Of a stretch of 64,000 bases of DNA, positions 34,175 to 43,580 are shown piece after piece. The notes below the pieces were generated by a model. That model ran no database searches. It was not told the origin of the DNA and saw only the letters and a list, made by a program, of their open reading frames with translations. The stretch comes from Hymenobacter ruricola (GTDB lineage Bacteria > Bacteroidota > Bacteroidia > Cytophagales > Hymenobacteraceae), in NCBI RefSeq assembly GCF_015694525.1, contig NZ_JADQDM010000002.1:496001-560000 (forward strand), given 5' to 3'. Within the stretch, counting starts at the first letter, position 1. Each line of letters opens with the position of its first letter. A program made the translations under genes and the position numbers.

Positions 34175-35119
34175 CTATGACTTGGCGTAGGACGCAAGGC
34201 CTTGCGCAGGGTTGTAGTGGTTGCTGAGCTTGGGGTAGGAGCCGGTGCCGTCGTAAGCGCGCTTGTCGGGGTGGGCAGCGCAGGCTTCGGAGCAGGCGCC
34301 CTGCAGCTGTTCGCCACAGGCTTCGCACAGGGGCAGGTGGGCGTTGCAGTGCGGGTTGGCGCAGTTGATGAGGCGGTTGCTGGGCTGCTGGCAGTGCTGG
34401 CAGCGCGAAATCACGGTGGGGTTCACGCGGTTCACGTCCACGGCCACGCGGTTGTCGAACACGTAGCACTGGCCGTCGAAATCCTCGCCCCCGGCCTCAA
34501 TGCCGTACTTGATGATGCCGCCGTGCAGCTGGTACACGTTTTCGAAACCCTGCTCCAGCAGGTAGGCGCTGGCTTTTTCGCACTTCACGCCGCCGGTGCA
34601 GTACGTCAGAATTTTCTTGTCTTTGAACTCCTTGAGGCGCTCCACGCGCTCCGGGAAGTCGCGGAAATTCTCGATGTCCAGGGTCACCGCGTTTTTGAAG
34701 CGGCCCAGGTTGTACTCGTAGTCTGAGCGCACGTCGACCACCACCACGTCGTCGCGGTCCTTCAGCGCCTTGAATTCTTCGGGCGAGAGGTGCTGGCCGG
34801 TTTTCTCGTGGGGCCGCACGTGGCGCAGGCTGCTGTGCACTATTTCGGGCTTCACGCGCACGTGCAGCTTCTGAAACGTGTGGGCCGCCACGTCGTCAAC
34901 TTTAAATTCCAACGCGGCGAAGCGTGGGTCGGCTTTCACGGCGGCCATGTAGCGGGCGCAGCTTTCGCGCGTGCCCGACACCGTGCCGTTCAGCCCCTCC
35001 GCCGCCACGATGATGCGCCCGCGCAGGTCCAACTCCAGGCACAGGCGGTGGTGTTCTTCCCGAAATTGCTCCGGGTTTTCGAGGGGCGTATAGCAGTAAT
35101 AAAGAAGAACCTGATACAT
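34175..35119 (-). CDS. trhO: tRNA uridine(34) hydroxylase (rhodanese-domain, TrhO/YceA)
   Basis: 314 residues. The N-terminal acylphosphatase-like domain (about 1-95; LRGRIIVAAEGLNGTVSGT) and the rhodanese domain with active-site loop CTGGVKCEKASAYL match TrhO, which forms 5-hydroxyuridine at tRNA position 34 with oxygen or prephenate-linked chemistry. The C-terminus carries a zinc-finger-like tail (CQHC, CANPHCNAHLPLCEACG, CSEAC) seen in the longer members. The start abuts an AT-rich palindromic element. Confidence 0.93.
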   Translation of the reverse strand: MYQVLLYYCYTPLENPEQFREEHHRLCLELDLRGRIIVAAEGLNGTVSGTRESCARYMAAVKADPRFAALEFKVDDVAAHTFQKLHVRVKPEIVHSSLRHVRPHEKTGQHLSPEEFKALKDRDDVVVVDVRSDYEYNLGRFKNAVTLDIENFRDFPERVERLKEFKDKKILTYCTGGVKCEKASAYLLEQGFENVYQLHGGIIKYGIEAGGEDFDGQCYVFDNRVAVDVNRVNPTVISRCQHCQQPSNRLINCANPHCNAHLPLCEACGEQLQGACSEACAAHPDKRAYDGTGSYPKLSNHYNPAQGLASYAKS

Positions 35120-35229
35120 TTTTAATTATGAATTATAAATTATGAATCATGAATTACTTGCCTGGCGAGGTCAGCAGGTCGTTTTCCTGAACAGCCAATT
35201 TCTAATTCATAATTCATAATTTTTAATTA
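35120..35229. repeat. AT-rich palindrome (TTAATTATGAATTA), copy 1
   Basis: Arms TTTTAATTATGAATTATAAA and complement, AT-rich against a GC-rich genome, separated by a GC-richer loop. The right arm contains the TAA stop (35227-35229, minus strand) of the acyltransferase gene. Copy 2 is at 46581-46677. Confidence 0.85.
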
Positions 35230-35859
35230 AACCTTCACCGCGGGGTTGCCGAAAACGGTCTGGCCGTTGGGCACATCGGCCACCACTACCGAGCCGGCGC
35301 CTACCCGGGCCTTGTCGCCGATTTTGACGCCGGCCACCACCACGGCACCGGCGCCCACAAAGGCCTGCTCGCCCACCTGCACGTCGGCCCCGATGAGGGC
35401 GCCGCTGCCCAGTTGGGCAAAGCTGCCCACGGTGGCGCGGGCTTCCACCACGGCGTTGCCGCTCACCAGGCAGCCATCGCCGAGGGTGGCGATGGCAGCT
35501 ACCACGGCGTTGGGGCCCACGTAGTTGCCGTGGCCCAGCGTGGCGTGGTTTGAGACGCTGGCGCGCTGGTGAATGGCATTCACGGGCACGGCCTCGTACT
35601 CGTTGCGCAGCATCTCGGTGAGGCTGCGGCGGCTGGCGGTGTCGTCGGTGGCCACGAAGACTTCGCACTTTTTGCCGAGCAGCTTCAGCAGCTCGCCGTC
35701 GTCGGTGTTACCCATCACGGGCACGTCGAGGAGTTCGGTGCCTTGCAGCTTTTTGTCGTCGTCGAGCAGGCAGTACACCACCACGTCGTTGGAGAGAAAG
35801 GCGTCGAGGGCAGCGGTGCCCACGGTTTGGGCACCAAGAATGATAACGGGATTTTCCAT
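35227..35859 (-). CDS. NeuD-family sugar O-acyltransferase (left-handed beta-helix)
   Basis: 210 residues. Residues 1-75 form the N-terminal Rossmann-like PglD/NeuD domain (MENPVIILGAQTVGTAALDA). The rest is hexapeptide-repeat beta-helix with repeating [VI]xxxA[VT] units (VSNHATLGHGNYVGPNAVVA, IGADVQVGEQAFVGAGAVVV). The family O-acetylates surface sugars such as sialic acid or bacillosamine; substrate is unknown here and no polysaccharide cluster is adjacent. ATG at 35859 fits the family; the 13 residues upstream do not. The stop codon lies within a palindromic element. Confidence 0.87.
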   Translation of the reverse strand: MENPVIILGAQTVGTAALDAFLSNDVVVYCLLDDDKKLQGTELLDVPVMGNTDDGELLKLLGKKCEVFVATDDTASRRSLTEMLRNEYEAVPVNAIHQRASVSNHATLGHGNYVGPNAVVAAIATLGDGCLVSGNAVVEARATVGSFAQLGSGALIGADVQVGEQAFVGAGAVVVAGVKIGDKARVGAGSVVVADVPNGQTVFGNPAVKV

Positions 35860-35925
35860 TGAGGGAGTTGCGAATGACGGGGCGAAGCGCGGCGCCACGG
35901 CTGGGTGCGGCAGCTTCGCCAGGAT

Positions 35926-37284
35926 TTACAAAGGTACGGCAGCCGTTGCGGGAGCTGCCACCGAGGGCGGCGACTCTGCCAGGGTGTCATCGGAGCGGCG
36001 TTCCAAGCCCAGCCGACGCAACGCCAGCGCGGCATAGTCGTTCTGCAGCAGCAGAAACACGAGGTACGGCAGCACGGCGCTCCGGTAGCGGTTCAAGGAG
36101 CCAAAGTTGGGTGTGCTCAGCCCCAGCAGCACGGCCAGCACGAAGCAGAAAATGCTCAGAGCCGCCACTAGCCCAAAAGGCAAGTGCCCCCAACGGCGGC
36201 GCCAGCCAGCAAAGAAGGTGGTGGCAAAAAGGCTGACAAGCACTAGGTTTTCCAAGGCGGCGGCCACGTATAACGGCTGCCACGACTCCCCTAGCCAAGG
36301 CCGGGTGAAGGCGTTCAGGGCCGCCTCCGGCGAATGGCGCAGAAAGCTTTCGGCCGTGGGCCGCAGCGCCGGGTATTCAATGTGCGCCTTTGCAGCCGAC
36401 ATTTCCAGGGAGTGCGCGTAGATGCGCATGGTTTGGTTCGTGAATTTATTGAGCCGGAACGCCACGCTTACTTCGGTGGCTACCCACCCTCCCGCGGCCA
36501 GCACCGCCACCATCACCAACACCTGCGCCCAGCGGCTGCGCGCCCAGCCCAACTGCTGAAACACGCGCACCACCACTAGGCCCACTAACGCGCCTAACAA
36601 CGGTGCAGCGAAAAAATAGCGCATAAAAAAATGAACATACGCCAACACCAGCAAGCCCACCACCGTGGCAACGCGCGCCCTGGTCGTCGACGAATCAGGC
36701 CCGTACAAGAGTTGCAGGTACAGCGCCACCAGCCACGTCCCGCTGCCCAGCAGCAAGGGCTCTTTGGCCACCCCGGCGGCCCAGAACACCACCGTTGGCC
36801 ACGCCACAAAAGCCACCGTGGCGGCAGCGGGCGGTGTGGCCGGAAACAGTTTCAGGCAAGTTTTCGCCAACTGCCAACACCCCACGAAGCTAAACAAGCT
36901 CAGGTACACGCCGTTTAGCCAACCGCTGTTCATCGAAGCCAGGTTGACCCACGCCAGGATTTTGGCCATGAACAGGGTGTTGGACATCCCGTAATACGTA
37001 ATGATTTGGTGGCGCCAGCCGACCTCATCCGTGAACAGCGCCTGCCAGAAATGGCTGGGCCCCGCCAGTATCATCCGCGTGACAGAATTGGCCTGCTGGC
37101 TGATGAAGTCGGCGTCGTCGGCGAGGCGCCAGCCGCGCCACGCCCCCACCAACAACCGGCCGCCGAGGCCCCACGCCAGCATGGCACGCGCCCACGTCGG
37201 TGCTTCGCGCCACTGCCGAAGCACCCACGGCAGGAGCACAGCCAGCAGCACGCCGTTCAACAGCAAAGCAATAACTATTCTCAT
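35926..37284 (-). CDS. Polytopic membrane protein of unknown function
   Basis: 452 residues with about 10-11 hydrophobic helices and a large loop (about 285-340). ATG at 37284 overlaps the stop of the DUF2851 gene by four bases (ATGA), a strong sign of translational coupling. The long open frame continuing upstream to 37782 is a shadow of DUF2851. The layout (short N-terminal helices, FWQALFTDEVGW loop) faintly recalls glycosyltransferase-like or polymerase-type membrane proteins, but no motif confirms this. Confidence 0.78.
   Translation of the reverse strand: MRIVIALLLNGVLLAVLLPWVLRQWREAPTWARAMLAWGLGGRLLVGAWRGWRLADDADFISQQANSVTRMILAGPSHFWQALFTDEVGWRHQIITYYGMSNTLFMAKILAWVNLASMNSGWLNGVYLSLFSFVGCWQLAKTCLKLFPATPPAAATVAFVAWPTVVFWAAGVAKEPLLLGSGTWLVALYLQLLYGPDSSTTRARVATVVGLLVLAYVHFFMRYFFAAPLLGALVGLVVVRVFQQLGWARSRWAQVLVMVAVLAAGGWVATEVSVAFRLNKFTNQTMRIYAHSLEMSAAKAHIEYPALRPTAESFLRHSPEAALNAFTRPWLGESWQPLYVAAALENLVLVSLFATTFFAGWRRRWGHLPFGLVAALSIFCFVLAVLLGLSTPNFGSLNRYRSAVLPYLVFLLLQNDYAALALRRLGLERRSDDTLAESPPSVAAPATAAVPL
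35929..35936 (-). promoter_or_regulatory. Possible -7 box of the acyltransferase gene
   Basis: Minus-strand TACCTTTG, 69 bases before the start, lying within the last codons of the upstream membrane-protein gene. Confidence 0.45.
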
Positions 37285-38582
37285 CGAATAACGCGGGGTT
37301 GGTGCACCAGGCGGCTGCCGATGGCGCAGTGCAGGCAGCGCCGCGGCGCGCAGTAATTCTTGTGCAGGGCCAGCAGGCCCTGCGAGTCGGCCGCGGTGCG
37401 GTGGGCAAAGCCCAGGGCCTCGTACGCGTCGGTGTACTGGTTGTGCTCGGCGGGCAGCTGGCTGAGCAGGGCTACGCTGCTTTCCACCACCGCCGGCTGG
37501 CCCACGTGGCGGGCGTAGGCCACGCGCAACGGCACCACCACGTTGGTGATGAGCAAATCGGTACTGCTTTTGCCCAGGGCCGGCACCTTGCCGGGGCGGC
37601 CGGGGCGGAAGTGGGTGCGCCAGTACAGCGGTACCGGCGCCTGAAAAAACTCGGTAAGGGCCGCCACGCTCTGCGCCGTCAGCAGGGCATCGAACAGGGC
37701 GGGGCGCGCGTGCAGCAGGCCAGCCAGTTGCCCCAGGCGCACCGGCGGAAAGTTGGCCGGCCGCAGGCGCAGGTAGTTCCACTCGTGGGCATGCAGAGCA
37801 GCTTCGCCCAGCCCGTATTTGTGGCTCAGAAACGCATGCTCCTGCCTCAAGTCCCGGATGTAGTCGTCGGCCACTGTTTCCTCATTTTCAACCAGAAATC
37901 CGGCCTGCCCAAACAACAACGCTTCGAGCTGGCGCTGGTCGTGCCGGTGCCGACGCAGCACGGCCACGGGTACCGATTTGGCCAACCGGGCCAGCGGCTC
38001 ACTGTTTTTCTGGAAGCCGAATGCGGCCATCAGCGCGTGGTAGGCGGTGGCTTCCCAGTCCTGCCCCAGGCCCTCGTGCAGCGTCATAATGGCGTCGGCC
38101 TTGCGCTCCACGCGTTCCAGCAGGGCGCGCTCGGTCATCATCGTTTTCGTGATTTCGGGCACCAGCGGCAGCAGCGGGGCGCAGGGCAAGGGCGCGGCCG
38201 CGGGCGCTTCCACCAGCGCCTGGTAGCGGGCCAGCAGCTCGGGCGCCACCCGGGCCTGCAGGGCCAGCGCGGGAATGAGGCTGCCGTTGGTGCGCGTCAC
38301 GTCGGCGTCGGCACTGCCCACTACGTGCAGAATCACCTGGTCGTATTTCGGGTCAATCTGGTGGTGGTGGCGGGCCCAGTCGGAGGCGCGCAGGTGGATT
38401 TCCACCGCACCGTTCCACTCCACTTCGCCCAGGCGCAGGCGCGCGTTCAGGAAGTCGGGGCCGGCGTCGGCGTTGCGGTGGCCGGGGCGCAGCACCTGGA
38501 TTTCCTCGCCCGCCGTGGTGCGCAGGTCCAGCTTGTCGAAGTACTGGTGCTGCCAAACGTAGTGGAGGAAATCTTCTTTCAT
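37281..38582 (-). CDS. DUF2851-family protein
   Basis: 433 residues matching the Bacteroidetes-wide DUF2851 family: MKEDFLHYVWQHQYFDKLDL at the start, RPGHRNADAGPDFLNARLRL, and the conserved WNGAVEIHLRASDWARHHHQ. The C-terminus has four cysteines/histidines in NYCAPRRCLHC. A nuclease-like fold has been suggested by the D...E.H pattern, but no function is established. It is translationally coupled to the membrane protein downstream. Confidence 0.9.
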   Translation of the reverse strand: MKEDFLHYVWQHQYFDKLDLRTTAGEEIQVLRPGHRNADAGPDFLNARLRLGEVEWNGAVEIHLRASDWARHHHQIDPKYDQVILHVVGSADADVTRTNGSLIPALALQARVAPELLARYQALVEAPAAAPLPCAPLLPLVPEITKTMMTERALLERVERKADAIMTLHEGLGQDWEATAYHALMAAFGFQKNSEPLARLAKSVPVAVLRRHRHDQRQLEALLFGQAGFLVENEETVADDYIRDLRQEHAFLSHKYGLGEAALHAHEWNYLRLRPANFPPVRLGQLAGLLHARPALFDALLTAQSVAALTEFFQAPVPLYWRTHFRPGRPGKVPALGKSSTDLLITNVVVPLRVAYARHVGQPAVVESSVALLSQLPAEHNQYTDAYEALGFAHRTAADSQGLLALHKNYCAPRRCLHCAIGSRLVHQPRVIR

Positions 38583-38644
38583 AACTTGCGTTTACGCCCG
38601 TAAACTTACTCCGATTCCGCTCAGACTTTATAAAGCGCCCGTTA

Positions 38645-39472
38645 TTGCCCATAGCAGCTACCCACCCCGCCACCAAGCGGCTGATACAAATAATTAACCG
38701 CGCCAACTTCGGCCGCTACGCCACCAATCGGTTCATCGGCCAGGTGGCTCAGCTGCTCAGCCAGCCCACCGACGCGGGCGATGCCGTGGCCACCTACTGG
38801 CTGGGCATGCTGCACTGGGACGGCTGGGGCATTCCCCAAAACCGGACGCAGGCCCTGGTGCTGCTGCGGGCCGCCGCCGAAAGTGGCCACCGCACGGCTC
38901 AATTCAACCTCGGCGTGGCCCACGACAACGGCTACGAAGTAGTGAAAACCCGTTACGAGGCCTTTCGCTACTTTTCGCAAGCGGCCCGGGGCGGCTGCAA
39001 AGAGGCCATGCACTGCGTTGGCAGTATGTATTACCACGGCCAGGGCACCGCCCAGAACTACGCCCGGGCCCGGCACTGGTACCGCAAAAGCGCCAAGCTC
39101 GGCTACGTCGAGGCCATGTGCGACCTGGCCCGGTGCTACCAGCGCGGCGTTGGCGGCCGCCGCAACCACCACCGGGCGCTGTTCTGGTTCAGGCGGGCCG
39201 TTGACGCCGGCAACGCCCGCGCCATGACCTGGCTGGGTTTGGAATACGCCCAGGAACCCACCGAAAACTGGGAGCAGGCACACTACTGGCTGGAGCAGGC
39301 CGCCGAGCGCCGGCAGGCCCACGCCATGTACCTGCTGGGCGTGTGGGCCGAATCGGGCTGGACGGGCGCTGAAAACCTGGCCGATGCCCTGTTCTGGTTC
39401 AAAATGGCGGCCGACCAAGGCCATGCGAAAGCAGCGCTGTGCTGGGCGGAGCTACAAGGCGAGCAGTTCTGA
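38645..39472 (+). CDS. Sel1-repeat (TPR-like) protein
   Basis: 275 residues with about six Sel1-like repeats of 36 residues (A..WLGMLHWDGWGIPQNRTQAL; AMHCVGSMYYHGQGTAQNYA; AMYLLGVWAESGWTGAENLA). Sel1 repeats form alpha-solenoids for protein binding. There is no signal peptide, so it is probably cytoplasmic. TTG at 38645 is the likely start, since the next in-frame ATG lies inside the first repeat. A terminator follows directly. Confidence 0.85.
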   Translation: MPIAATHPATKRLIQIINRANFGRYATNRFIGQVAQLLSQPTDAGDAVATYWLGMLHWDGWGIPQNRTQALVLLRAAAESGHRTAQFNLGVAHDNGYEVVKTRYEAFRYFSQAARGGCKEAMHCVGSMYYHGQGTAQNYARARHWYRKSAKLGYVEAMCDLARCYQRGVGGRRNHHRALFWFRRAVDAGNARAMTWLGLEYAQEPTENWEQAHYWLEQAAERRQAHAMYLLGVWAESGWTGAENLADALFWFKMAADQGHAKAALCWAELQGEQF

Positions 39473-39482
39473 CGGAACGTAA

Positions 39483-39512
39483 AACGGCCCGCCTCTCTCG
39501 AAGCGGGCCGTT
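39483..39512. terminator. Terminator between Sel1-repeat gene and lolA
   Basis: AACGGCCCGC / GCGGGCCGTT stem between convergent genes. Confidence 0.7.
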
Positions 39513-39559
39513 CTGCCGCCGGCCTAACGACCGGCAACGAGCAGCTGACGCCTAAGCCA

Positions 39560-40204
39560 TTAGCGCAGGTCGACTACTTTCACGCCTTTGTACTTGGCTT
39601 TGTCGAAGGCAAAGGTGTTGGCGTCGACCGGCGGGTTGGGCTTGAAATTTTTGATGAGGAAGGTGTACTGGTTGCCGTTTTTCTTGAACATCTGCCAGCT
39701 TTTCACCGAAGCGTCCTTCTTGCGCACTTTCAGCCGCACCTTGAATACGTCATTCTGGCGGTTTTCGGGGGCCAACTCGATGACGTCGAGGGGTTCGCCG
39801 CCTTCCGTCACTTGCTGCACGTAGGTGTACTTGTAGCCCTTTTTGTACATCGTGTAAATCTGCGAGGGCGACATATCCTGCGAATCCGGGTCCGAATCGG
39901 AGATATTGACTTCGTTCTCGTTCTTAAGGTAAGTCCAGGTGGTGGTGCCGTTGTTGATGACTTCCTGGCCGCTGATTTTCAGGCGGAACTTCTGGCCGCT
40001 CACCACAATGTCACCGTTGATGTTCTGCTTCACCTTGGCGCCGGGGTTTTCCAGCGTCTGGGTGAAAGTGGCCTGGAAGGCTTTCAGCGCCTGGTACTTG
40101 GCGCTCATCTGGTCGAGGATTTTACCAGCTTTGGGGTCCTGCTGCGCGGCGGCGGGCAGCGCCAGCGTGGCCGAGAGCAGCAGAAAAGAGAGGTATTTTT
40201 TCAT
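39560..40204 (-). CDS. lolA: LolA-like outer-membrane lipoprotein carrier
   Basis: 214 residues with signal peptide MKKYLSFLLLSATLALPAAA. The mature protein has the LolA/LolB half-barrel features: ILDQMSAKYQALKAFQATFTQ at the N-terminus, GDIVVSGQKFRLKI, and TTTWTYLKNENEV. LolA shuttles lipoproteins through the periplasm to the outer membrane. It lies downstream of ftsK on the same strand, an order also seen in other Bacteroidetes (from memory). ATG at 40204 gives the signal peptide; the longer frame is rejected. Confidence 0.9.
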   Translation of the reverse strand: MKKYLSFLLLSATLALPAAAQQDPKAGKILDQMSAKYQALKAFQATFTQTLENPGAKVKQNINGDIVVSGQKFRLKISGQEVINNGTTTWTYLKNENEVNISDSDPDSQDMSPSQIYTMYKKGYKYTYVQQVTEGGEPLDVIELAPENRQNDVFKVRLKVRKKDASVKSWQMFKKNGNQYTFLIKNFKPNPPVDANTFAFDKAKYKGVKVVDLR

Positions 40205-40398
40205 TAGAAGGGGGAAACTGAGCGTGTAACGAATACGCTCTGATGGCCTGATACGGATTCCGTTTAACAAACGACCGGCCAAAATGCGGATGAAGCCGCG
40301 ATGAAGGGAAAAAAGTTGGAGCCGGCCGCGTGTACCCCGGAGTTGCGCTTCGGCCCGCCTGGACTGTTCGCGCGGCCGAAACGCAGCTTCGGGATGCA

Positions 40399-43359
40399 TT
40401 ATTTCATCGAATTCAGCAGTTGCTCCAGCTGGTACTCGTCGGGAATAAGCACGTCGCGGGCCTTGCTGCCCTCAAACGGCCCCACGATGCCGGCGTGCTG
40501 GAGCTGGTCGATGAGTCGTCCTGCCCGGTTGTAGCCGAGCTTGAGCTTGCGTTGCAGCAGCGAGGTGCTGCCCTGCTGGTGCAACACAATGCAGCGCGCG
40601 GCTTCCTCAAACATGGTGTCGCGCTCGGAGGGGTCCATTTCTTCGTTGCCCCCGCCGTCGCCGTCGGCCCCGGCCACTTCGGGCAGCAAATAGGCGTCGG
40701 AGTAGCCCTGCTGCTCGCCGATGTAGTCGCAGACGCGGTCCACTTCCGGCGTGTCGATGAAAGCGCACTGCACCCGAATCAGGTCCGAGCCGGCCGAGAA
40801 GAGCATGTCGCCCTGGCCGATGAGCTGGTCGGCCCCGCCGGTGTCCAAAATGGTGCGCGAGTCGATTTTGCTCGTCACTTTAAAGGAGATACGGCAGGGG
40901 AAGTTAGCCTTGATGATGCCGGTAATCACGTTCACGCTCGGGCGCTGCGTGGCCACGATGAGGTGGATGCCGATGGCGCGGGCCAGCTGCGCAAGGCGCG
41001 CAATGGGCGTTTCCACTTCCTTGCCGGCCGTCATCATCAGGTCGGCCAGCTCGTCAATCACCAGCACGATGAAGGGCAGGAAGCGGTGGCCTTTCTTGGG
41101 ATTGAGGCGGCGCTCGATGAACTTGGCGTTGTACTCCTTGAGATTGCGGCAGCCGGCTTCTTTCAGCAGGTCGTAGCGTCGGTCCATCTCCATGCACAGC
41201 GAGTTGAGCGTGTTCACCACCTTCTTGGTATCGGTGATGATGGGCTCTTCGGTGTCGGGCAGCTTAGCCAGGTAGTGGCGCTCAATCTTGTTGAAGATGC
41301 TCAGTTCCACCTTTTTGGGGTCGACGAGCACAAACTTCAGCTGCGCGGGGTGGCGCTTGTAGAGCAGCGAAGCCAGAATCACGTTCAAGCCCACCGACTT
41401 GCCCTGGCCCGTGGCGCCGGCCATGAGCAGGTGGGGCATTTTGGCCAGGTCGGCCACGAACACCTCGTTGGTGATGGTGCGGCCGAAGGCAATGGGCAGG
41501 TCCATTTCGGTTTTGGCAAACTTCTCCGAACCCAGCACCGAGCGGATGCTCACCATCTCCTTTTTGGTGTTTGGCACCTCGATGCCGATGGTGCCCTTGC
41601 CCGGAATGGGCGCGATGATGCGGATGCCCAACGCGGCCAGGCTCAGGGCAATGTCGTCTTCCAGGCTCTTGATTTTGGAGATGCGCACGCCCACTTCGGG
41701 CACGATTTCATAGAGCGTGACCGTAGGCCCGATGGTGGCCTTGATGCTGGCGATGCCGATGCCGTAGTGGCCCAGCGTTTCCACGATGCGGTCCTTGTTG
41801 GCTTCCAGCTCCTCCTTGGTGACCTGGGCTTTGGGGGTACCGTAGTCGTTGAGCAGCTCCAGCGTGGGAAACTGGTAGCGGGACAGGTCCAGCGTGGGGT
41901 CGTAGTTGACGTTGGGCATGGCGTCGGCGTCTTCGTCCTCATCGGCCACGGCGGCGATGTCGGCGCCGGCGTTGGGGTCAAGGTCGTCGCGGCCGGGCAC
42001 GGTGATTTCGAGCGGACGGGTTGCGGCGGTAGCGGCCACGGGCACCGCGGCGGGCATGTCGCCATCGGCCAAATCGGCCAGCGAGAGCGGCGTGGGAATG
42101 GTAGCTACCGGCGCACTGGGCGCCACTGCCACGGGCTCTTCGACGGGCATTTCAATGGAAAAAGCCGGGCCGGAAGCCACCAGCGGCACGGCCGCTGCAA
42201 CGGCCGCAGCCCCCGTAGCCACTGCCGTAGCCGCGGGCGCCACGGCTGCGCTGGCCACGCTCAATGCCACGCCGGCGCCGATGCGCGGCGCGGGCTCGAA
42301 CTCTACGGGCGCGGCTTCGGGCTCGTCGGCGTCCAGCTCTAAATCCAGATTCTGCGCGCCGGCGGCGGCGTTGGTGGCGGCCGAAGCCACGGCCACTTCC
42401 GGCGCGGAGGGGCGCGTTTTGAGCGTCATTTGGGGCACGGCCGGCGCGGGGGCCACGGGCACCGTAGCAGCGGCTTGCTCGGCTGCGATTTCGGCTTCCA
42501 GCTCGGCGTCTTCGTCGGCGTCGTCCTCGGTGCTGAGGCGGCGGAAGCTGCCCAGGTTGAGGCTGGTGACGTTGAAGAAGAACACCACGAACGAAATTAA
42601 GGCGAAGGCCAGCAGCAGCACCGTGCCCCAGCCGATGAGGCTGTCGAGCCAAGAGGCGGCCTCGAAGCCCACGCCACCGCACAGGAAATCGAGGCGGTGG
42701 GCCAGCACCGGGTCGGCGCCGGGCGCGGCCAGCGTCACCACCACGTAGCCGAGCAGCACGCTCAGCCAGGCCATGCTGAACAGGCCCAGCGCCAGCACGT
42801 AGCTCACCGAGACCTTGGCGGTGCGAAACACGATTTTCGCCCCCAGAAAAAACACGATGGGAATGAGCGCAAACGCCGCCACCCCAAACAGCTTGTAGAT
42901 GAACAGCTGCGCGGCCCAGGCCCCCAGCAAGCCCAGCCAGTTGCCGGACTCCTGCCCGGCATCTTTCACCGGCACGGTGCCCAGCGCGGCCACCACGCTC
43001 TGGTCGGCGTGGCCCGTGAAGAGGAACGAGGCAAAGGCAATGGTGAGGTACAGGCTGGCCAGCAGCAGCCCGAACCCGATGAACAGGTGGAAGCGCCGGT
43101 CGCGCAGCAGTTCCAGGAGCTTGCCCACGCCGGGCAGCGGGCCGTGGGGCTCGCGGGGCGGTTTAACGGGTTTGGGGGGCGCGGCCGGGCGGGCGGCTTT
43201 GGGCACGTTGGCGGCGGCCGGCCGGGGCTCGGCGCGGGCCGGGGCGGGCTCGGGAGCCGGTCCGTTGGGGCGCGGCTCGTTGCGCCGCGTGGGCCGGGGC
43301 TCGGCGGGGCGGTTAGCCGAGGGGCCGGCGGGAGTATTCTTATAACGGTTATCGGCCAT
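40399..43359 (-). CDS. ftsK: DNA translocase FtsK
   Basis: 986 residues. N-terminus rich in Pro/Arg, four membrane helices (about 85-260), a long acidic Ala/Pro/Glu linker (about 270-480), and the RecA-type motor: Walker A GATGQGKSVGLN (about 647-658), FVLVDPKKVELS, and Walker B IVLVIDELADLMM. The C-terminal gamma winged helix (FEEAARCIVLHQQGSTSLLQ) reads KOPS-type sequences and contacts XerD. It pumps chromosome DNA at the septum and activates XerCD at dif. xerD lies just upstream on the same strand. Confidence 0.97.
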   Translation of the reverse strand: MADNRYKNTPAGPSANRPAEPRPTRRNEPRPNGPAPEPAPARAEPRPAAANVPKAARPAAPPKPVKPPREPHGPLPGVGKLLELLRDRRFHLFIGFGLLLASLYLTIAFASFLFTGHADQSVVAALGTVPVKDAGQESGNWLGLLGAWAAQLFIYKLFGVAAFALIPIVFFLGAKIVFRTAKVSVSYVLALGLFSMAWLSVLLGYVVVTLAAPGADPVLAHRLDFLCGGVGFEAASWLDSLIGWGTVLLLAFALISFVVFFFNVTSLNLGSFRRLSTEDDADEDAELEAEIAAEQAAATVPVAPAPAVPQMTLKTRPSAPEVAVASAATNAAAGAQNLDLELDADEPEAAPVEFEPAPRIGAGVALSVASAAVAPAATAVATGAAAVAAAVPLVASGPAFSIEMPVEEPVAVAPSAPVATIPTPLSLADLADGDMPAAVPVAATAATRPLEITVPGRDDLDPNAGADIAAVADEDEDADAMPNVNYDPTLDLSRYQFPTLELLNDYGTPKAQVTKEELEANKDRIVETLGHYGIGIASIKATIGPTVTLYEIVPEVGVRISKIKSLEDDIALSLAALGIRIIAPIPGKGTIGIEVPNTKKEMVSIRSVLGSEKFAKTEMDLPIAFGRTITNEVFVADLAKMPHLLMAGATGQGKSVGLNVILASLLYKRHPAQLKFVLVDPKKVELSIFNKIERHYLAKLPDTEEPIITDTKKVVNTLNSLCMEMDRRYDLLKEAGCRNLKEYNAKFIERRLNPKKGHRFLPFIVLVIDELADLMMTAGKEVETPIARLAQLARAIGIHLIVATQRPSVNVITGIIKANFPCRISFKVTSKIDSRTILDTGGADQLIGQGDMLFSAGSDLIRVQCAFIDTPEVDRVCDYIGEQQGYSDAYLLPEVAGADGDGGGNEEMDPSERDTMFEEAARCIVLHQQGSTSLLQRKLKLGYNRAGRLIDQLQHAGIVGPFEGSKARDVLIPDEYQLEQLLNSMK

Positions 43360-43378
43360 TCGACGGAAGCATAAAGGC

Positions 43379-43386
43379 CAAATTTA
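43379..43386 (-). promoter_or_regulatory. Possible -7 box of ftsK
   Basis: Minus-strand TAAATTTG, 19 bases before the ftsK start; the leader would be very short. Confidence 0.45.
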
Positions 43387-43442
43387 CGCACTGCGGGCGG
43401 GAGTTAGGGCATGAGGATATGGGAGCAAGCGGGTAGGCGTCC

Positions 43443-43547
43443 GTCATCCTGAGCGCAGCGAAGGACCTTGTCACGCCCGGAGGTTTGAATTTATTGCAAG
43501 CCGTTCAAACCTGATAAGGTCCTTCGCTGCGCTCAGGATGACAGACG
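43443..43547. repeat. Long palindrome, GTCATCCTGAGCG family, copy 2
   Basis: Arms GTCATCCTGAGCGCAGCGAA... at 43443-43469 and the exact complement at 43516-43542, with a 46-base loop. It lies between xerD and ftsK. Confidence 0.92.
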
Positions 43548-43580
43548 TTTCCCTTCCCTACACCCTCCATCCCTCCTCCC

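Noticed and set aside
37285..37782. Upstream extension of the membrane protein frame
   Set aside because: It lies within DUF2851 on the same strand in another frame and is Arg/Pro-rich; the four-base ATGA overlap marks the real start.
43387..43580. dif recombination site between xerD and ftsK
   Set aside because: The sequence here is a long repeat-family palindrome with a second copy elsewhere; dif should be unique and about 28 bp.
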